A DNA stretch of 64,000 nt from Cognatundibacterium crateris (lineage in GTDB: Bacteria; Pseudomonadota; Gammaproteobacteria; Burkholderiales; Burkholderiaceae_D): assembly GCF_010078235.1 (NCBI RefSeq), contig NZ_JAABOS010000001.1:558001-622000 (forward strand), read 5' to 3'. The notes below the pieces were generated by a model that made no database searches, was not told where the DNA came from, and saw only the letters and a list, made by a program, of their open reading frames with translations. Within the stretch, counting starts at the first letter, position 1; each line of letters starts with the position of its first letter. Positions 45,175 through 53,077 of the stretch are shown piece by piece. The position numbers were made by a program, and so were the translations under genes.

Positions 45175-46335
45175 ATGCTGAATTTTGACTTTTACAATCC
45201 CACCCAGATCCTCTTCGGTCAAGGCAAGATTGCCGACCTCGACAAAGTCGTTCCCAAGGAAGCCAAGGTATTAGTGCTGTATGGCGGTGGCAGCATCAAA
45301 AAAAACGGTGTGTTTGACGAAGTCATGCAAGCCTTAGGACAGCGCAGCGTCACAGAGTTTGCTGGCATAGAACCCAATCCCAGCTATGAAACACTGATGA
45401 AAGCTGTCGCCGTGGTGCGCGAACATGGCATCGACTTTCTGCTCGCGGTTGGCGGCGGCTCAGTCATCGATGGTACAAAATTCGTCGCAGCTGCCGCGCT
45501 GTTTGAAGGCGATGATCCATGGGCAATACTGGAAAAGCGCGGCAACAATATCACCCGCGCCCTGCCCTTCGGCAGCGTACTGACCCTGCCCGCTACCGGC
45601 TCGGAAATGAATGCCGGTGCGGTCGTCACGCGCCTGTCCCTGCACGCCAAAATGGCGTTTTCCAGCCGCCACTGCTTTCCGCAGTTTTCTGTGCTGGACC
45701 CGGGCAAAACCTTTAGCTTGCCGGTACGCCAGGTTGGCAATGGTGCCGTCGATGCTTTTGTGCACGTGATGGAACAGTATCTGACTTACCCGGTCAATTC
45801 ACCGGTGCAGGATCGCTTTGCAGAAGGCCTGCTGCAGACCCTGATAGAAGAAGGCCCGAAAGCACTCGCCAATCCGGAGGATTATGAAGTACGCGCCAAT
45901 CTGATGTGGTGTGCCACCATGGCACTGAACGGCGTGATTTCCACCGGCGTGCCGCAAGACTGGGCGACTCACATGATAGGCCACGAACTGACGGCATTAC
46001 ATGGCCTGGATCATGCGCAAACACTGGCCATTGTGCTGCCATCCATGCTCAGGATACGCAAAGACGCCAAACGCGCCAAACTGCTGCAATTTGCTGACAG
46101 AGTCTGGGGTCTGCGTGAAGGCGATGAAGATGCACGCATAGAGCAGGCGATCAGCCGCATGCAAGCCTATTTCGAACAAATGGGCGTCAAAACCCGCCTG
46201 AGCGACTATGGCTTAAGTGCCGCCGATATTCCAGCCATCATCAGCGCACTGGAATCACACCGCATGATCGCGCTGGGTGAAAAACGCGAAGTCACACCCG
46301 ACATCAGCCGCCAGGTGCTGGAGCTGAGCGTATAA
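45175..46335 (+). CDS. Iron-containing alcohol dehydrogenase (YqhD/BDH-like)
   Basis: 386 residues from the ATG at 45175, with GGAG six bases upstream and the family N-terminus FDFYNPTQILFGQGKI. The NAD(P)H-binding LVLYGGGSIKKNGVFDEV and AVGGGSVIDGTKFVAAA are typical, and the metal site lies in VDAFVHVMEQYLT, and IGHELTALHGLDHAQTLAIVLP (His residues). YqhD-type enzymes reduce aldehydes with NADPH and guard against lipid-derived aldehydes. Ends in a strong terminator. Confidence 0.93.
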   Translation: MLNFDFYNPTQILFGQGKIADLDKVVPKEAKVLVLYGGGSIKKNGVFDEVMQALGQRSVTEFAGIEPNPSYETLMKAVAVVREHGIDFLLAVGGGSVIDGTKFVAAAALFEGDDPWAILEKRGNNITRALPFGSVLTLPATGSEMNAGAVVTRLSLHAKMAFSSRHCFPQFSVLDPGKTFSLPVRQVGNGAVDAFVHVMEQYLTYPVNSPVQDRFAEGLLQTLIEEGPKALANPEDYEVRANLMWCATMALNGVISTGVPQDWATHMIGHELTALHGLDHAQTLAIVLPSMLRIRKDAKRAKLLQFADRVWGLREGDEDARIEQAISRMQAYFEQMGVKTRLSDYGLSAADIPAIISALESHRMIALGEKREVTPDISRQVLELSV

Positions 46336-46357
46336 GCTTAAGCCCGCCGCCAGAAAT

Positions 46358-46391
46358 AAAAACGCCCGCTGCATGACACAGCGGGCGTTTT
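46358..46391 (+). terminator. Bidirectional intrinsic terminator
   Basis: AAAACGCCCGCTG / CAGCGGGCGTTTT, 13-bp perfect stem, with T tracts on both strands. It ends the alcohol dehydrogenase gene and the convergent lipoprotein gene. Confidence 0.93.
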
Positions 46392-46412
46392 GTTTCGAAT
46401 AAACTTCTTTGT

Positions 46413-47138
46413 TTATCTAAACACCATATCTAAATTCATCACTTGCTTGCCTTGATCATAAGACTTATTGTTGATCGCAACAAATTTAGAATTTCCTAGC
46501 TTATCCACTCTATAAATAGTTGAAAACTCCTCAATTAACATGCCAGCAGATGACTTGGTGGTCCAATTCACCGTCGCTAGTAACGATGAACTGGTATCTG
46601 GTGCGATAGAATAACTTTGCGTGATTATCTGAGTAAGCGGTTGATCTGATGCACTTCCCAGCGAGCCAGACGCTCCAGCCTGAACTAAAGCCGGATTACT
46701 ATAAGGCGTAAAATAATAATTTTTACTCAAATCAATCAGTGCTATTTGCGCATAATTAGCGGCGCTGAAATAATAATCTGATGTGCCAGAAAGCGGATAA
46801 GTAGCTCCGCCCATCACCCCTGAGCCCTTAATGGTCAAAGTTTGTTTAAGCAAACTTTGAAGGCCAGTTGGGGTATTCAGTGATGCGCTAGCAGCAGCAC
46901 TTCGACTATAAACACCATCTATGGTCAGAGGTATTTTCACTCCAGCAGTAATCACCCAGCCAGAAGCAGTAAAGTCCCCTGAAATTCCTTTGTTAACGAT
47001 GTTAGCCATCGCAGTATGGAATGGAATTGTCAAAGTTAAATCCGTTTGCCCACCAGTTGATCCCGAACTTCCACCGCCACCACACGCAGATAGAAAAATG
47101 CTTGTGGAAACAAAAGCAAAGAGTAAGAATTTTTTCAT
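46413..47138 (-). CDS. Unrecognised AT-rich orphan lipoprotein
   Basis: 241 residues. A lipoprotein signal peptide (KKFLLFAFVSTSIFLSAC, Cys19) is followed by a Gly/Ser linker (GGGGSSGSTGG) and a beta-rich mature domain without known motif. Base composition is clearly lower in GC than the neighbours. It sits between two terminators and alone on its transcript. I recognise no family. The layout suggests a recently acquired or fast-evolving surface lipoprotein; the linker would hold the domain off the outer membrane. Confidence 0.7.
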   Translation of the reverse strand: MKKFLLFAFVSTSIFLSACGGGGSSGSTGGQTDLTLTIPFHTAMANIVNKGISGDFTASGWVITAGVKIPLTIDGVYSRSAAASASLNTPTGLQSLLKQTLTIKGSGVMGGATYPLSGTSDYYFSAANYAQIALIDLSKNYYFTPYSNPALVQAGASGSLGSASDQPLTQIITQSYSIAPDTSSSLLATVNWTTKSSAGMLIEEFSTIYRVDKLGNSKFVAINNKSYDQGKQVMNLDMVFR

Positions 47139-47273
47139 AAGAAAGTCGCAAATAAGCTTATTAGGGTTTTAATTTATCAAATTATACACCACAGAAAAAT
47201 TACAAACAAAACAACATTCATCAAACTAATAACTTAACCAACATTGTTTAATGTAAAAATCCTCAATGTAAAC

Positions 47274-47305
47274 AAAAAGGCTGCGCAACCAGCGCAGCCT
47301 TTTTT
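47274..47305 (-). terminator. Bidirectional intrinsic terminator
   Basis: AAAAAGGCTGCGC / GCGCAGCCTTTTTT, stem of 13 bp, loop AACCA. Leftward it ends the J-domain operon (stop at 47329); it separates that operon from the orphan lipoprotein. Confidence 0.93.
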
Positions 47306-47328
47306 GACGATGTTACAAGCAATGCAAA

Positions 47329-48555
47329 TTAACGCACTGCCCTTTCGATATGACAGTGCAGACTCAGGAAGCGCAATGCACCGCTGTAATTGCTGTCCCA
47401 GTCATCCATCAGATAATTATTGGCTTCCTCGATAAAATTATTCCAGTCTTCGAGCAAGCCTTCCTGCTTTTCATGTGGTGCTGCCGTATTAATCCACTGG
47501 GTAGCCAGCTCATGCGTAAAACCCTGTTCGCGGAATTTTTTCACGATGCTTTTCGCGCTCTTTTCCGGCAGGCTGGTTTTAGGCGCGACACCTGCTGCGA
47601 TGCAGACAAACAAAGTCATGAGCGAGTCCACATCGGTTTTACCCTTGGTCAGACGGGTCCATTCCTTAGACACCAGCGCATCATAAGCCGAGGTATCCTC
47701 GATTTCATGATCTCGCAGGTAATAGCGATCCTTGAGTGAAAACACCAGCTTATCCAGCGATGTTTTTTTATCTTTAAACAGTGGCAGATCGTGCTCACAG
47801 ATTTCCTGCACGATACGATTTACGAGCGGATGAAACTGCTGCGGCACCTCCGAGATATCCAGCATTTCCATCGCCTGCACGCGTTCTGCCGGTGTCAGGC
47901 TGCGAATGGCATCAACCAGAGTAGCAAATTCCACCTGATTTTCCAGACTGCCATCCTCACCGCCAAACACCGTCACCAGCAAAGCGCTGCGCACGATACC
48001 GACCGCCTCGGCATCTTCATCCTGCAGATAGCTGCGCGACAAACCCAGCACTTCACCAAACCAGAAACCGGCTTCGATTTCCAATGCATTTTGCTGGCGA
48101 TGTTCCAAAGCCTGACGGTAATCGGCTGGCTTTTCACGCAAGGACCAGGCTTCCAGAAAATCCTCGACCTTGCCCTTGACTTCGCGTCCCAGCAAGGCGT
48201 ATTCCGGCATCGCAAACAAGGCCTTGAGCAAACCTGAACCACCACGCGATAAAGTCAGGAAAGTATTATCCCGCATCAGTTTGGCCGCAATCTCCAGATC
48301 ACCGCCTGAAGTTTCCAGCAGATACAAACTCGCCAGATTGACGATACGCTTACGCGCAAGTTCAATTTCAGGGCGCAGATATTTACTGCCAAACGCTTCA
48401 GCGATCTGCACCATGCCCTTGGGCGCCTCAGTTTCAATCGCCGCGATCTTACTGCTGGTCAGGATGGCGCGTTGCACGCCATAGCGCAAGGCGGTTTCAA
48501 AAAACGGACGCTGATCGAGTACCGCAAGCTCAAAATTGCTGCTTATTTCGCTCAT
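47329..48555 (-). CDS. Unrecognised 408-residue protein of the J-domain operon
   Basis: 408 residues from the ATG at 48555, with AAGGAA nine bases upstream. No signal peptide or membrane helix; almost wholly alpha-helical by residue pattern. Segments that stand out: GGSGLLKALFAMPEYALLGREVKGKVEDFLEAW, REKPADYRQALEHRQQNALEIE, and SLTPAERVQAMEMLDISEVPQQFHPLVNRIVQEICEHDLPLF. No motif for nucleotide binding, metal or catalysis was found. Last gene of the leftward operon after the 251-residue protein (162-base gap), ending at a terminator. Probably a soluble client or partner of the J-domain protein; function not assigned. Confidence 0.72.
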   Translation of the reverse strand: MSEISSNFELAVLDQRPFFETALRYGVQRAILTSSKIAAIETEAPKGMVQIAEAFGSKYLRPEIELARKRIVNLASLYLLETSGGDLEIAAKLMRDNTFLTLSRGGSGLLKALFAMPEYALLGREVKGKVEDFLEAWSLREKPADYRQALEHRQQNALEIEAGFWFGEVLGLSRSYLQDEDAEAVGIVRSALLVTVFGGEDGSLENQVEFATLVDAIRSLTPAERVQAMEMLDISEVPQQFHPLVNRIVQEICEHDLPLFKDKKTSLDKLVFSLKDRYYLRDHEIEDTSAYDALVSKEWTRLTKGKTDVDSLMTLFVCIAAGVAPKTSLPEKSAKSIVKKFREQGFTHELATQWINTAAPHEKQEGLLEDWNNFIEEANNYLMDDWDSNYSGALRFLSLHCHIERAVR

Positions 48556-48717
48556 GTGGCTTATTTCCTTCAATTCCAGAGATAACATCAAAAGCCGCAC
48601 ACAGACTAGCTACGCCGTGCACGACTGATGGGCCCATAAAAAATGCAGAAGACGTCATCCGCGCTCTGCATTTCAGGGAGCGGGCCCGCCAGGCGAGCCC
48701 TGTCTGCGATCCGCCTG

Positions 48718-49473
48718 TTACAGTGCGGATTCCTCATCGTCATCATCACCGTCATCATTGTTTTTCGGTGCTTCTTCAGGCTCACCCTCAGCGGCCGCTG
48801 CTTCCGGATCATCGCTTTGCAAATTCGCCAGATAAGTCTTATAACGTGCACGCAGTTTCATCAGCACTTCACGGAAAATTTCTGGCAATTCGTAGCGCAG
48901 GATATAGGTCACCTGCATCCAGTCATGATCTTCCAGGTTCGCCATATCCAAAGGCGATGCCAGACCCTCGTTATCATGATCGAGATTCATCAGATCGTCT
49001 TCACGTGCGGCAGTACGCTCACCGTCACCGTATTCGTACAGATCAAAGGTCGCATACTTGTAGAAATGTTCGACCATCTGGGTACGGTCGAGCAGGTAAT
49101 CCACCAGCGCGTCGTAGCCGCCGTCAACTTCTGCGATTTCATACAAAAATTCCGCCGGATCGGCACCATCACGGAAAATGACGGAGTTGATCATGCCGCG
49201 CAATTGCTCATGGGTCTGATCGCCATAACGACGCTCCAGTACCACTGCCTGAGCGAATTGTTCAGGCGTGACCACCAGATTCACCAGCGACTCTTTGGAT
49301 GCATCGTATTCACGTATCACTGCCAGCAAATCCTTGGCAGGCAAATCGTCCAGCGCCGCGACCAAAGCCTTGTCGCCATGGGTTTCCGCGATATTCGCCA
49401 ACGCGAATTCGGCACCGGCAATGTCGCCGGCCAAAATCAAACTCTGCGCTTCAATAACTGCAGGTAAAGTCAT
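48718..49473 (-). CDS. Unrecognised acidic protein of the J-domain operon (251 residues)
   Basis: 251 residues, AAGGA nine bases before the ATG. Helical repeats in the first 210 residues (IEAQSLILAGDIAGAEFALANIAETHG, ALDDLPAKDLLAVIREYDASKESLVNLV, VDYLLDRTQMVEHFYKYATFDLYEY) resemble HEAT/TPR-like solenoids, without a clear consensus. The tail (about residues 218-251) is strongly acidic: DDPEAAAAEGEPEE and DDGDDDDEESAL. No membrane segment. It starts 12 bases after the GTG-started 198-residue gene, so translation is probably coupled. Acidic tails like this occur in chaperone-bound or nucleic-acid-mimicking proteins; no function can be assigned. Confidence 0.72.
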   Translation of the reverse strand: MTLPAVIEAQSLILAGDIAGAEFALANIAETHGDKALVAALDDLPAKDLLAVIREYDASKESLVNLVVTPEQFAQAVVLERRYGDQTHEQLRGMINSVIFRDGADPAEFLYEIAEVDGGYDALVDYLLDRTQMVEHFYKYATFDLYEYGDGERTAAREDDLMNLDHDNEGLASPLDMANLEDHDWMQVTYILRYELPEIFREVLMKLRARYKTYLANLQSDDPEAAAAEGEPEEAPKNNDDGDDDDEESAL

Positions 49474-49485
49474 ACTCAGTTTTCC

Positions 49486-50082
49486 TTAATCTTTACGGTC
49501 AAAGCCTTGTTCGGCCAGCCAGTCAGCCCCTGCCTCACCCAGATCATAATCATCGCCATCATCGCCATCGTCGCGGCCGTGACGTCCGTACTGACCATCG
49601 AGGTCGCCGTTTTCGCGGTCGTCAGATTCCTCATCGTGCTCATCATTATCCGCATCATCATTCGCATCTGCAGCGCTGCCTGCGCGTCGGCTCTGGGCAC
49701 CACGCAGCAAGTACTCCAGCACCGCGGCAGTCACCAGAAAGCGGTCACCGGCAGCTTCGGTCTGCACGACTTTCGCCAATGGCTCGGCCCAAGGCTCTAA
49801 TCTGACCGCAGCGATCAGTGTTTTCCAGGCCGGCAAACTGGCCTGCTCTTTGGCAGTCAGCGCTTCCAGTGCGAGCGGATTGAGAAAAATAAAACCCTGA
49901 TGGAAGGCCGAGGCCAGCATTTCGGGATTGCTTTCCATCATAGGCAACAGCAAAGGCAGTTGTTCCGCCTTTTCGCGCAAACGTGCCTTCAGAATATTTT
50001 TGCCTTCGGAATCAGATTTCAGATCGTCGATTTCAGCCTTATAGACTGCCATCAAATCCTCAAAAAAACGGGACAATTTCAC
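49486..50082 (-). CDS. Unrecognised protein with acidic low-complexity tail (198 residues)
   Basis: 198 residues, start codon GTG at 50082 with AGGAG seven bases upstream; it overlaps the J-domain gene stop by 4 bases (GTGA). Residues 1-125 are helical ([68 protein letters not shown]). Residues about 133-185 are low complexity and mostly Asp, Glu, Gly, Asn and Arg ([33 protein letters not shown]), ending in a conserved-looking [13 protein letters not shown]. No known family. Coupling to a J-domain protein suggests a co-chaperone or chaperone client. Confidence 0.72.
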   Translation of the reverse strand: MKLSRFFEDLMAVYKAEIDDLKSDSEGKNILKARLREKAEQLPLLLPMMESNPEMLASAFHQGFIFLNPLALEALTAKEQASLPAWKTLIAAVRLEPWAEPLAKVVQTEAAGDRFLVTAAVLEYLLRGAQSRRAGSAADANDDADNDEHDEESDDRENGDLDGQYGRHGRDDGDDGDDYDLGEAGADWLAEQGFDRKD

Positions 50083-50357
50083 TGCAATACTCCTGATAAA
50101 TAAGCTTTCCAGATTTCGCTGGCGGTTTCCAGCGGCGAATCCAGCAAATTACGGCGCCGGTTCTCATCATAGGCCGCGCGCTTGCTGTCGTCGGTCAGCA
50201 CATCATAGGCTTCTTTCACCGCATGAAATTTAGCGGGCGCCAGTTCAGAGTCATTGCGGTCGGGATGGAATTCCGCCGCTTTCTGGCGGTAAGCTTTTTT
50301 GATATCTGCCAGCGTCGCATTCGGCGCGACACCGAGAACAAGGTAATGGTCTGTCAT
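50079..50357 (-). CDS. Minimal J-domain (DnaJ-like) protein
   Basis: 92 residues from the ATG at 50357; the longer frame adds 28 unaligned residues. The whole J domain is present: [33 protein letters not shown] with the HPD loop that stimulates Hsp70, then [24 protein letters not shown]. No zinc finger, Gly/Phe region or client-binding domain; only a 20-residue tail ([15 protein letters not shown]). It must recruit DnaK to something else, very likely the products of the three genes downstream, the first of which overlaps its stop codon. Confidence 0.9.
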   Translation of the reverse strand: MTDHYLVLGVAPNATLADIKKAYRQKAAEFHPDRNDSELAPAKFHAVKEAYDVLTDDSKRAAYDENRRRNLLDSPLETASEIWKAYLSGVLQ

Positions 50358-50531
50358 CTGCTCTCTGAGATCGGTATAAAAACAGAGCGGCTGCAGGATT
50401 GCAGCCGGTCTAAGTCTTGCTAAATAGTGGCGACCAAACACCGGTCAGCCTAAGTATGGCCTGGGTTCAGTTCACAGTCAGCCTGCCATCAGTGGCACGG
50501 CCTGACTGTGCTGCACGCCATCATACGCTTA

Positions 50532-51011
50532 TCAGTGGTGGTGGCCACCAACGCCATGCGCATGGCCATGTACCACTTCTTCATCGGTGGCGGCACGCAC
50601 TTCCAGCACTTCGGTATCAAAACGTATGGTCATGCCAGCCAGCGGATGATTACCATCGAGCTTGACCACGCCCGCATCGATGCTCAGCACACGGAACTGC
50701 ATGGTTTCTTCCGTTTCCGGGTCACGGGTTTCAAACATCATGCCGACTTCGATATCCGGCGGGAAGGCACTGATGTCTTCTTCACGTACAAATTCAGGAA
50801 TTACATCACCGAAACCATCTTCCGGCTGCAACAGCACGGACACTTTATCACCGGCCTGCTTACCTTCTAAGGAAGCTTCCACAGCAGGTAAAATATTATC
50901 GTAATCACCATGCAAATACACGATAGGTTCACGATTCTGATCGATCAGCTGACCTTCCATATTGAACATAGAGTAATTCAGGCTGACGACGGTATTGGCT
51001 TTGATTTGCAT
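50532..51011 (-). CDS. slyD: FKBP-type peptidyl-prolyl isomerase SlyD
   Basis: 159 residues. N-terminal FKBP half (VVSLNYSMFNMEGQLIDQ), an inserted IF chaperone flap (LLQPEDGFGDVIPEF, ISAFPPDIEVGMMF), then a return to the FKBP core (GNHPLAGMTIRFDTEVLEV). The tail HGHAHGVGGHHH is a short His-rich metal-binding end, less long than in E. coli. It catalyses proline isomerisation and binds nickel. No Shine-Dalgarno sequence is seen before the ATG. It lies 174 bases upstream of the J-domain gene in the same direction, a second folding factor next to it. Confidence 0.93.
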   Translation of the reverse strand: MQIKANTVVSLNYSMFNMEGQLIDQNREPIVYLHGDYDNILPAVEASLEGKQAGDKVSVLLQPEDGFGDVIPEFVREEDISAFPPDIEVGMMFETRDPETEETMQFRVLSIDAGVVKLDGNHPLAGMTIRFDTEVLEVRAATDEEVVHGHAHGVGGHHH

Positions 51012-51217
51012 GGCTAAAAAAAGGAAATGAGGGGAAGAACCAGATCCGGTCAGCATTGTGGACATTGCCAGCAAGCTGCCAGATCGGCACGGGATTGCCA
51101 AATTCGTATTGAGTCTGACAATTACCGGTTAACTGACCCGCTATTGTACCAGAGCCAGCCGCTCAGCTGCAGCCTGTCAATCCGCCAACCCACTCTTGAA
51201 GCGCAGCGGATCAAGGC

Positions 51218-51490
51218 TTATACGCCTATTTTCTCCAGCATAGAGCCAATTTCACGCAGGGCGGGTTCCAGCTTGGGGTGCTGGGCAGCGAATTTGGCAG
51301 ATAGGGCCAGCGAACGTTCGCTCAGTGCGGCAAACACCGGGTCATCATGCTGACGATCTGCCTCCAACACCTGATCTATATCCTGATTCAGATCTTCCAG
51401 CATGGATTTCAACTCATCATCCAGCGGTGCCTGCCCGGATAATTCAGTATGCAACTGGCTCAATAACTGTTTTAACTGTTCTCGTTTCAT
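51218..51490 (-). CDS. DUF4404 family protein
   Basis: 90 residues from the ATG at 51490, preceded by a near-perfect GGAGGTGATC. Helical throughout: REQLKQLLSQLHTELSGQAPLDDELKSMLEDLNQDIDQVL, then ALSAKFAAQHPKLEPALREIGSMLEKIGV, the DUF4404 pattern. Role unknown. The strong ribosome-binding site suggests good expression. It sits alone between slyD and ispF with no visible terminator. Confidence 0.85.
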   Translation of the reverse strand: MKREQLKQLLSQLHTELSGQAPLDDELKSMLEDLNQDIDQVLEADRQHDDPVFAALSERSLALSAKFAAQHPKLEPALREIGSMLEKIGV

Positions 51491-51555
51491 GATCACCTCC
51501 GGATTAGTATGTTCGGTCCCGTGCTGAGCACAAGACCGCCTTGCGTCGTTTTAGT

Positions 51556-52059
51556 CTAGCTGGCTTCCAGCGGATATACCAGCACCACCGCTTCTGCTGC
51601 GATGCCCTCTTCCCGTCCCAGATAGCCCAGCTTCTCATTAGTTTTGGCTTTGATATTGACCTGAGAAACAGCCACCTGCAAATCTTCAGCCACATGCGCA
51701 ATCATCAGCGGAATATGCGGCGCCATCTTAGGTGTCTGTGCAATGATAGTCGCATCCAGATTACCAACCGCGTAGCCCGCTTCATGCAGACGCTTAACGG
51801 CTTCGCGCAATAAGACCCTGGAATCAGCGCCCTTAAAGCGCGCATCGGTATCGGGAAAATGACGGCCTATATCACCCATGGCCGCTGCACCAAACAGCGC
51901 ATCAGTAATCGCATGCAGCAATACATCGGCATCGGAATGGCCGAGCAAACCCAGCGTATGCGGGATATCAACGCCACCTATGATCAGTTTGCGATCCTGT
52001 ACCAGCGCGTGGCAGTCATAACCTTGCCCGATACGGAAAGGAGGGAGTTTATTCTTCAT
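51556..52059 (-). CDS. ispF: 2-C-methyl-D-erythritol 2,4-cyclodiphosphate synthase
   Basis: 167 residues from the ATG at 52059, with AGGTGAT upstream; a TTG one codon earlier is less likely. [11 protein letters not shown] (Asp, His zinc ligands), [34 protein letters not shown] and the [13 protein letters not shown] loop are diagnostic. It cyclises CDP-ME 2-phosphate in the MEP isoprenoid pathway. It follows ispD by 73 bases, the usual ispDF pair. Confidence 0.97.
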   Translation of the reverse strand: MKNKLPPFRIGQGYDCHALVQDRKLIIGGVDIPHTLGLLGHSDADVLLHAITDALFGAAAMGDIGRHFPDTDARFKGADSRVLLREAVKRLHEAGYAVGNLDATIIAQTPKMAPHIPLMIAHVAEDLQVAVSQVNIKAKTNEKLGYLGREEGIAAEAVVLVYPLEAS

Positions 52060-52132
52060 CAAATCACCTGTACTTTTTTTAAGACTTAATTGAAATCAGC
52101 TGATATTCAGCTGAATTTCAGCGTTAGCGGGC

Positions 52133-52861
52133 TCAGCCCGGCAGCAGATTCATAAAACGCGCCACCTGCTCCAGATCGGCAGGCTGCGTCACCTTCAGAT
52201 TACAGATATCACCAGCCACCAGCAGCGGCGTATAGCCAGCGGCTTCCACCGCACTGGATTCATCCGTCACTTGTGCCGCCTGATCCAGTGCATCACATAG
52301 CAGAGCATAACGGAACATCTGCGGGGTTTGCGCCAGCCAGACCTGTTCGCGCGGGATGGTTTCCACCCTGCCCTGCTGATCAGCATGCACCCGCTTGACC
52401 GTATCCACCACCGGTAATGCCAGCAAACCGCCCACAGCATGCGCACCGACCTGCGTCAGCAGCGCCTGCAACAAAGACTGCGTCAGGCCGGGACGCGCGG
52501 CATCATGCACCAGCACCCAGTCCTGCGCCTGAACCGCTGCGTTCGCAGCCAGCGCTGCCAGCCCCTGACGCACAGTGTCGCGCCGGGTGGCACCACCACA
52601 GCGCAGCACGGTCAGCTTGTCATGCGCCGCCAAAGCCTGATCGACATACGCATCTTCCGGGCTCACCACCACATAGATATGGCTGACTGGCGAAAAATCC
52701 AGGAAGGCATTGACGGTATGCTGTAACAAGCTGGCAGCGCCAAGTTGCAGATATTGCTTAGGGATGTTGCTACCCATGCGTGCACCTACGCCGGCGGCAG
52801 GAATCAGGGCGATATAGTTCGGTGAAGAGGATTTGTCGGTGTGTGAACTGGTTTGCTGCAT
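52133..52861 (-). CDS. ispD: 2-C-methyl-D-erythritol 4-phosphate cytidylyltransferase
   Basis: 242 residues. IALIPAAGVGARMGSNIPKQYLQL (CTP loop), VLRCGGATRRDTVRQGLAAL, VLVHDAARPGLTQSLLQALL and the C-terminal KVTQPADLEQVARFM identify IspD. It attaches CMP to MEP. A 10-residue Ser/Thr-rich leader precedes the fold. Divergent from mfd; the 216-base spacer holds a CGTCCG-GCAG-CGGACG hairpin (about 52875-52890) and a TATAAT (52901-52906). Confidence 0.97.
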   Translation of the reverse strand: MQQTSSHTDKSSSPNYIALIPAAGVGARMGSNIPKQYLQLGAASLLQHTVNAFLDFSPVSHIYVVVSPEDAYVDQALAAHDKLTVLRCGGATRRDTVRQGLAALAANAAVQAQDWVLVHDAARPGLTQSLLQALLTQVGAHAVGGLLALPVVDTVKRVHADQQGRVETIPREQVWLAQTPQMFRYALLCDALDQAAQVTDESSAVEAAGYTPLLVAGDICNLKVTQPADLEQVARFMNLLPG

Positions 52862-53077
52862 AAAGTCAACTGGCCGTCCGCTGCCGGACGGGCCTTCGTT
52901 TATAATTAGGCGCTCATTTTAACCGTGTATGTCTGCCGTGAGACTGGTGTAGCCAGACTTTAATTTCGGTCTGGCCTGACAGCCGCAGACGAAAAGCGGA
53001 GCAGCCTGACCGACCGTTGTGACGGCCTGGTGTTTCACCTCACTGTTTATTCATCTAATCAGCCCAATTCAGCCGCA

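Noticed and set aside
51027-51353. 108-codon plus-strand frame
   Set aside because: Lies opposite the SlyD leader and DUF4404 gene; no domain or ribosome-binding site.
53030-53077. Extended Mfd start
   Set aside because: Sixteen extra residues do not resemble Mfd and the internal ATG gives the normal length.
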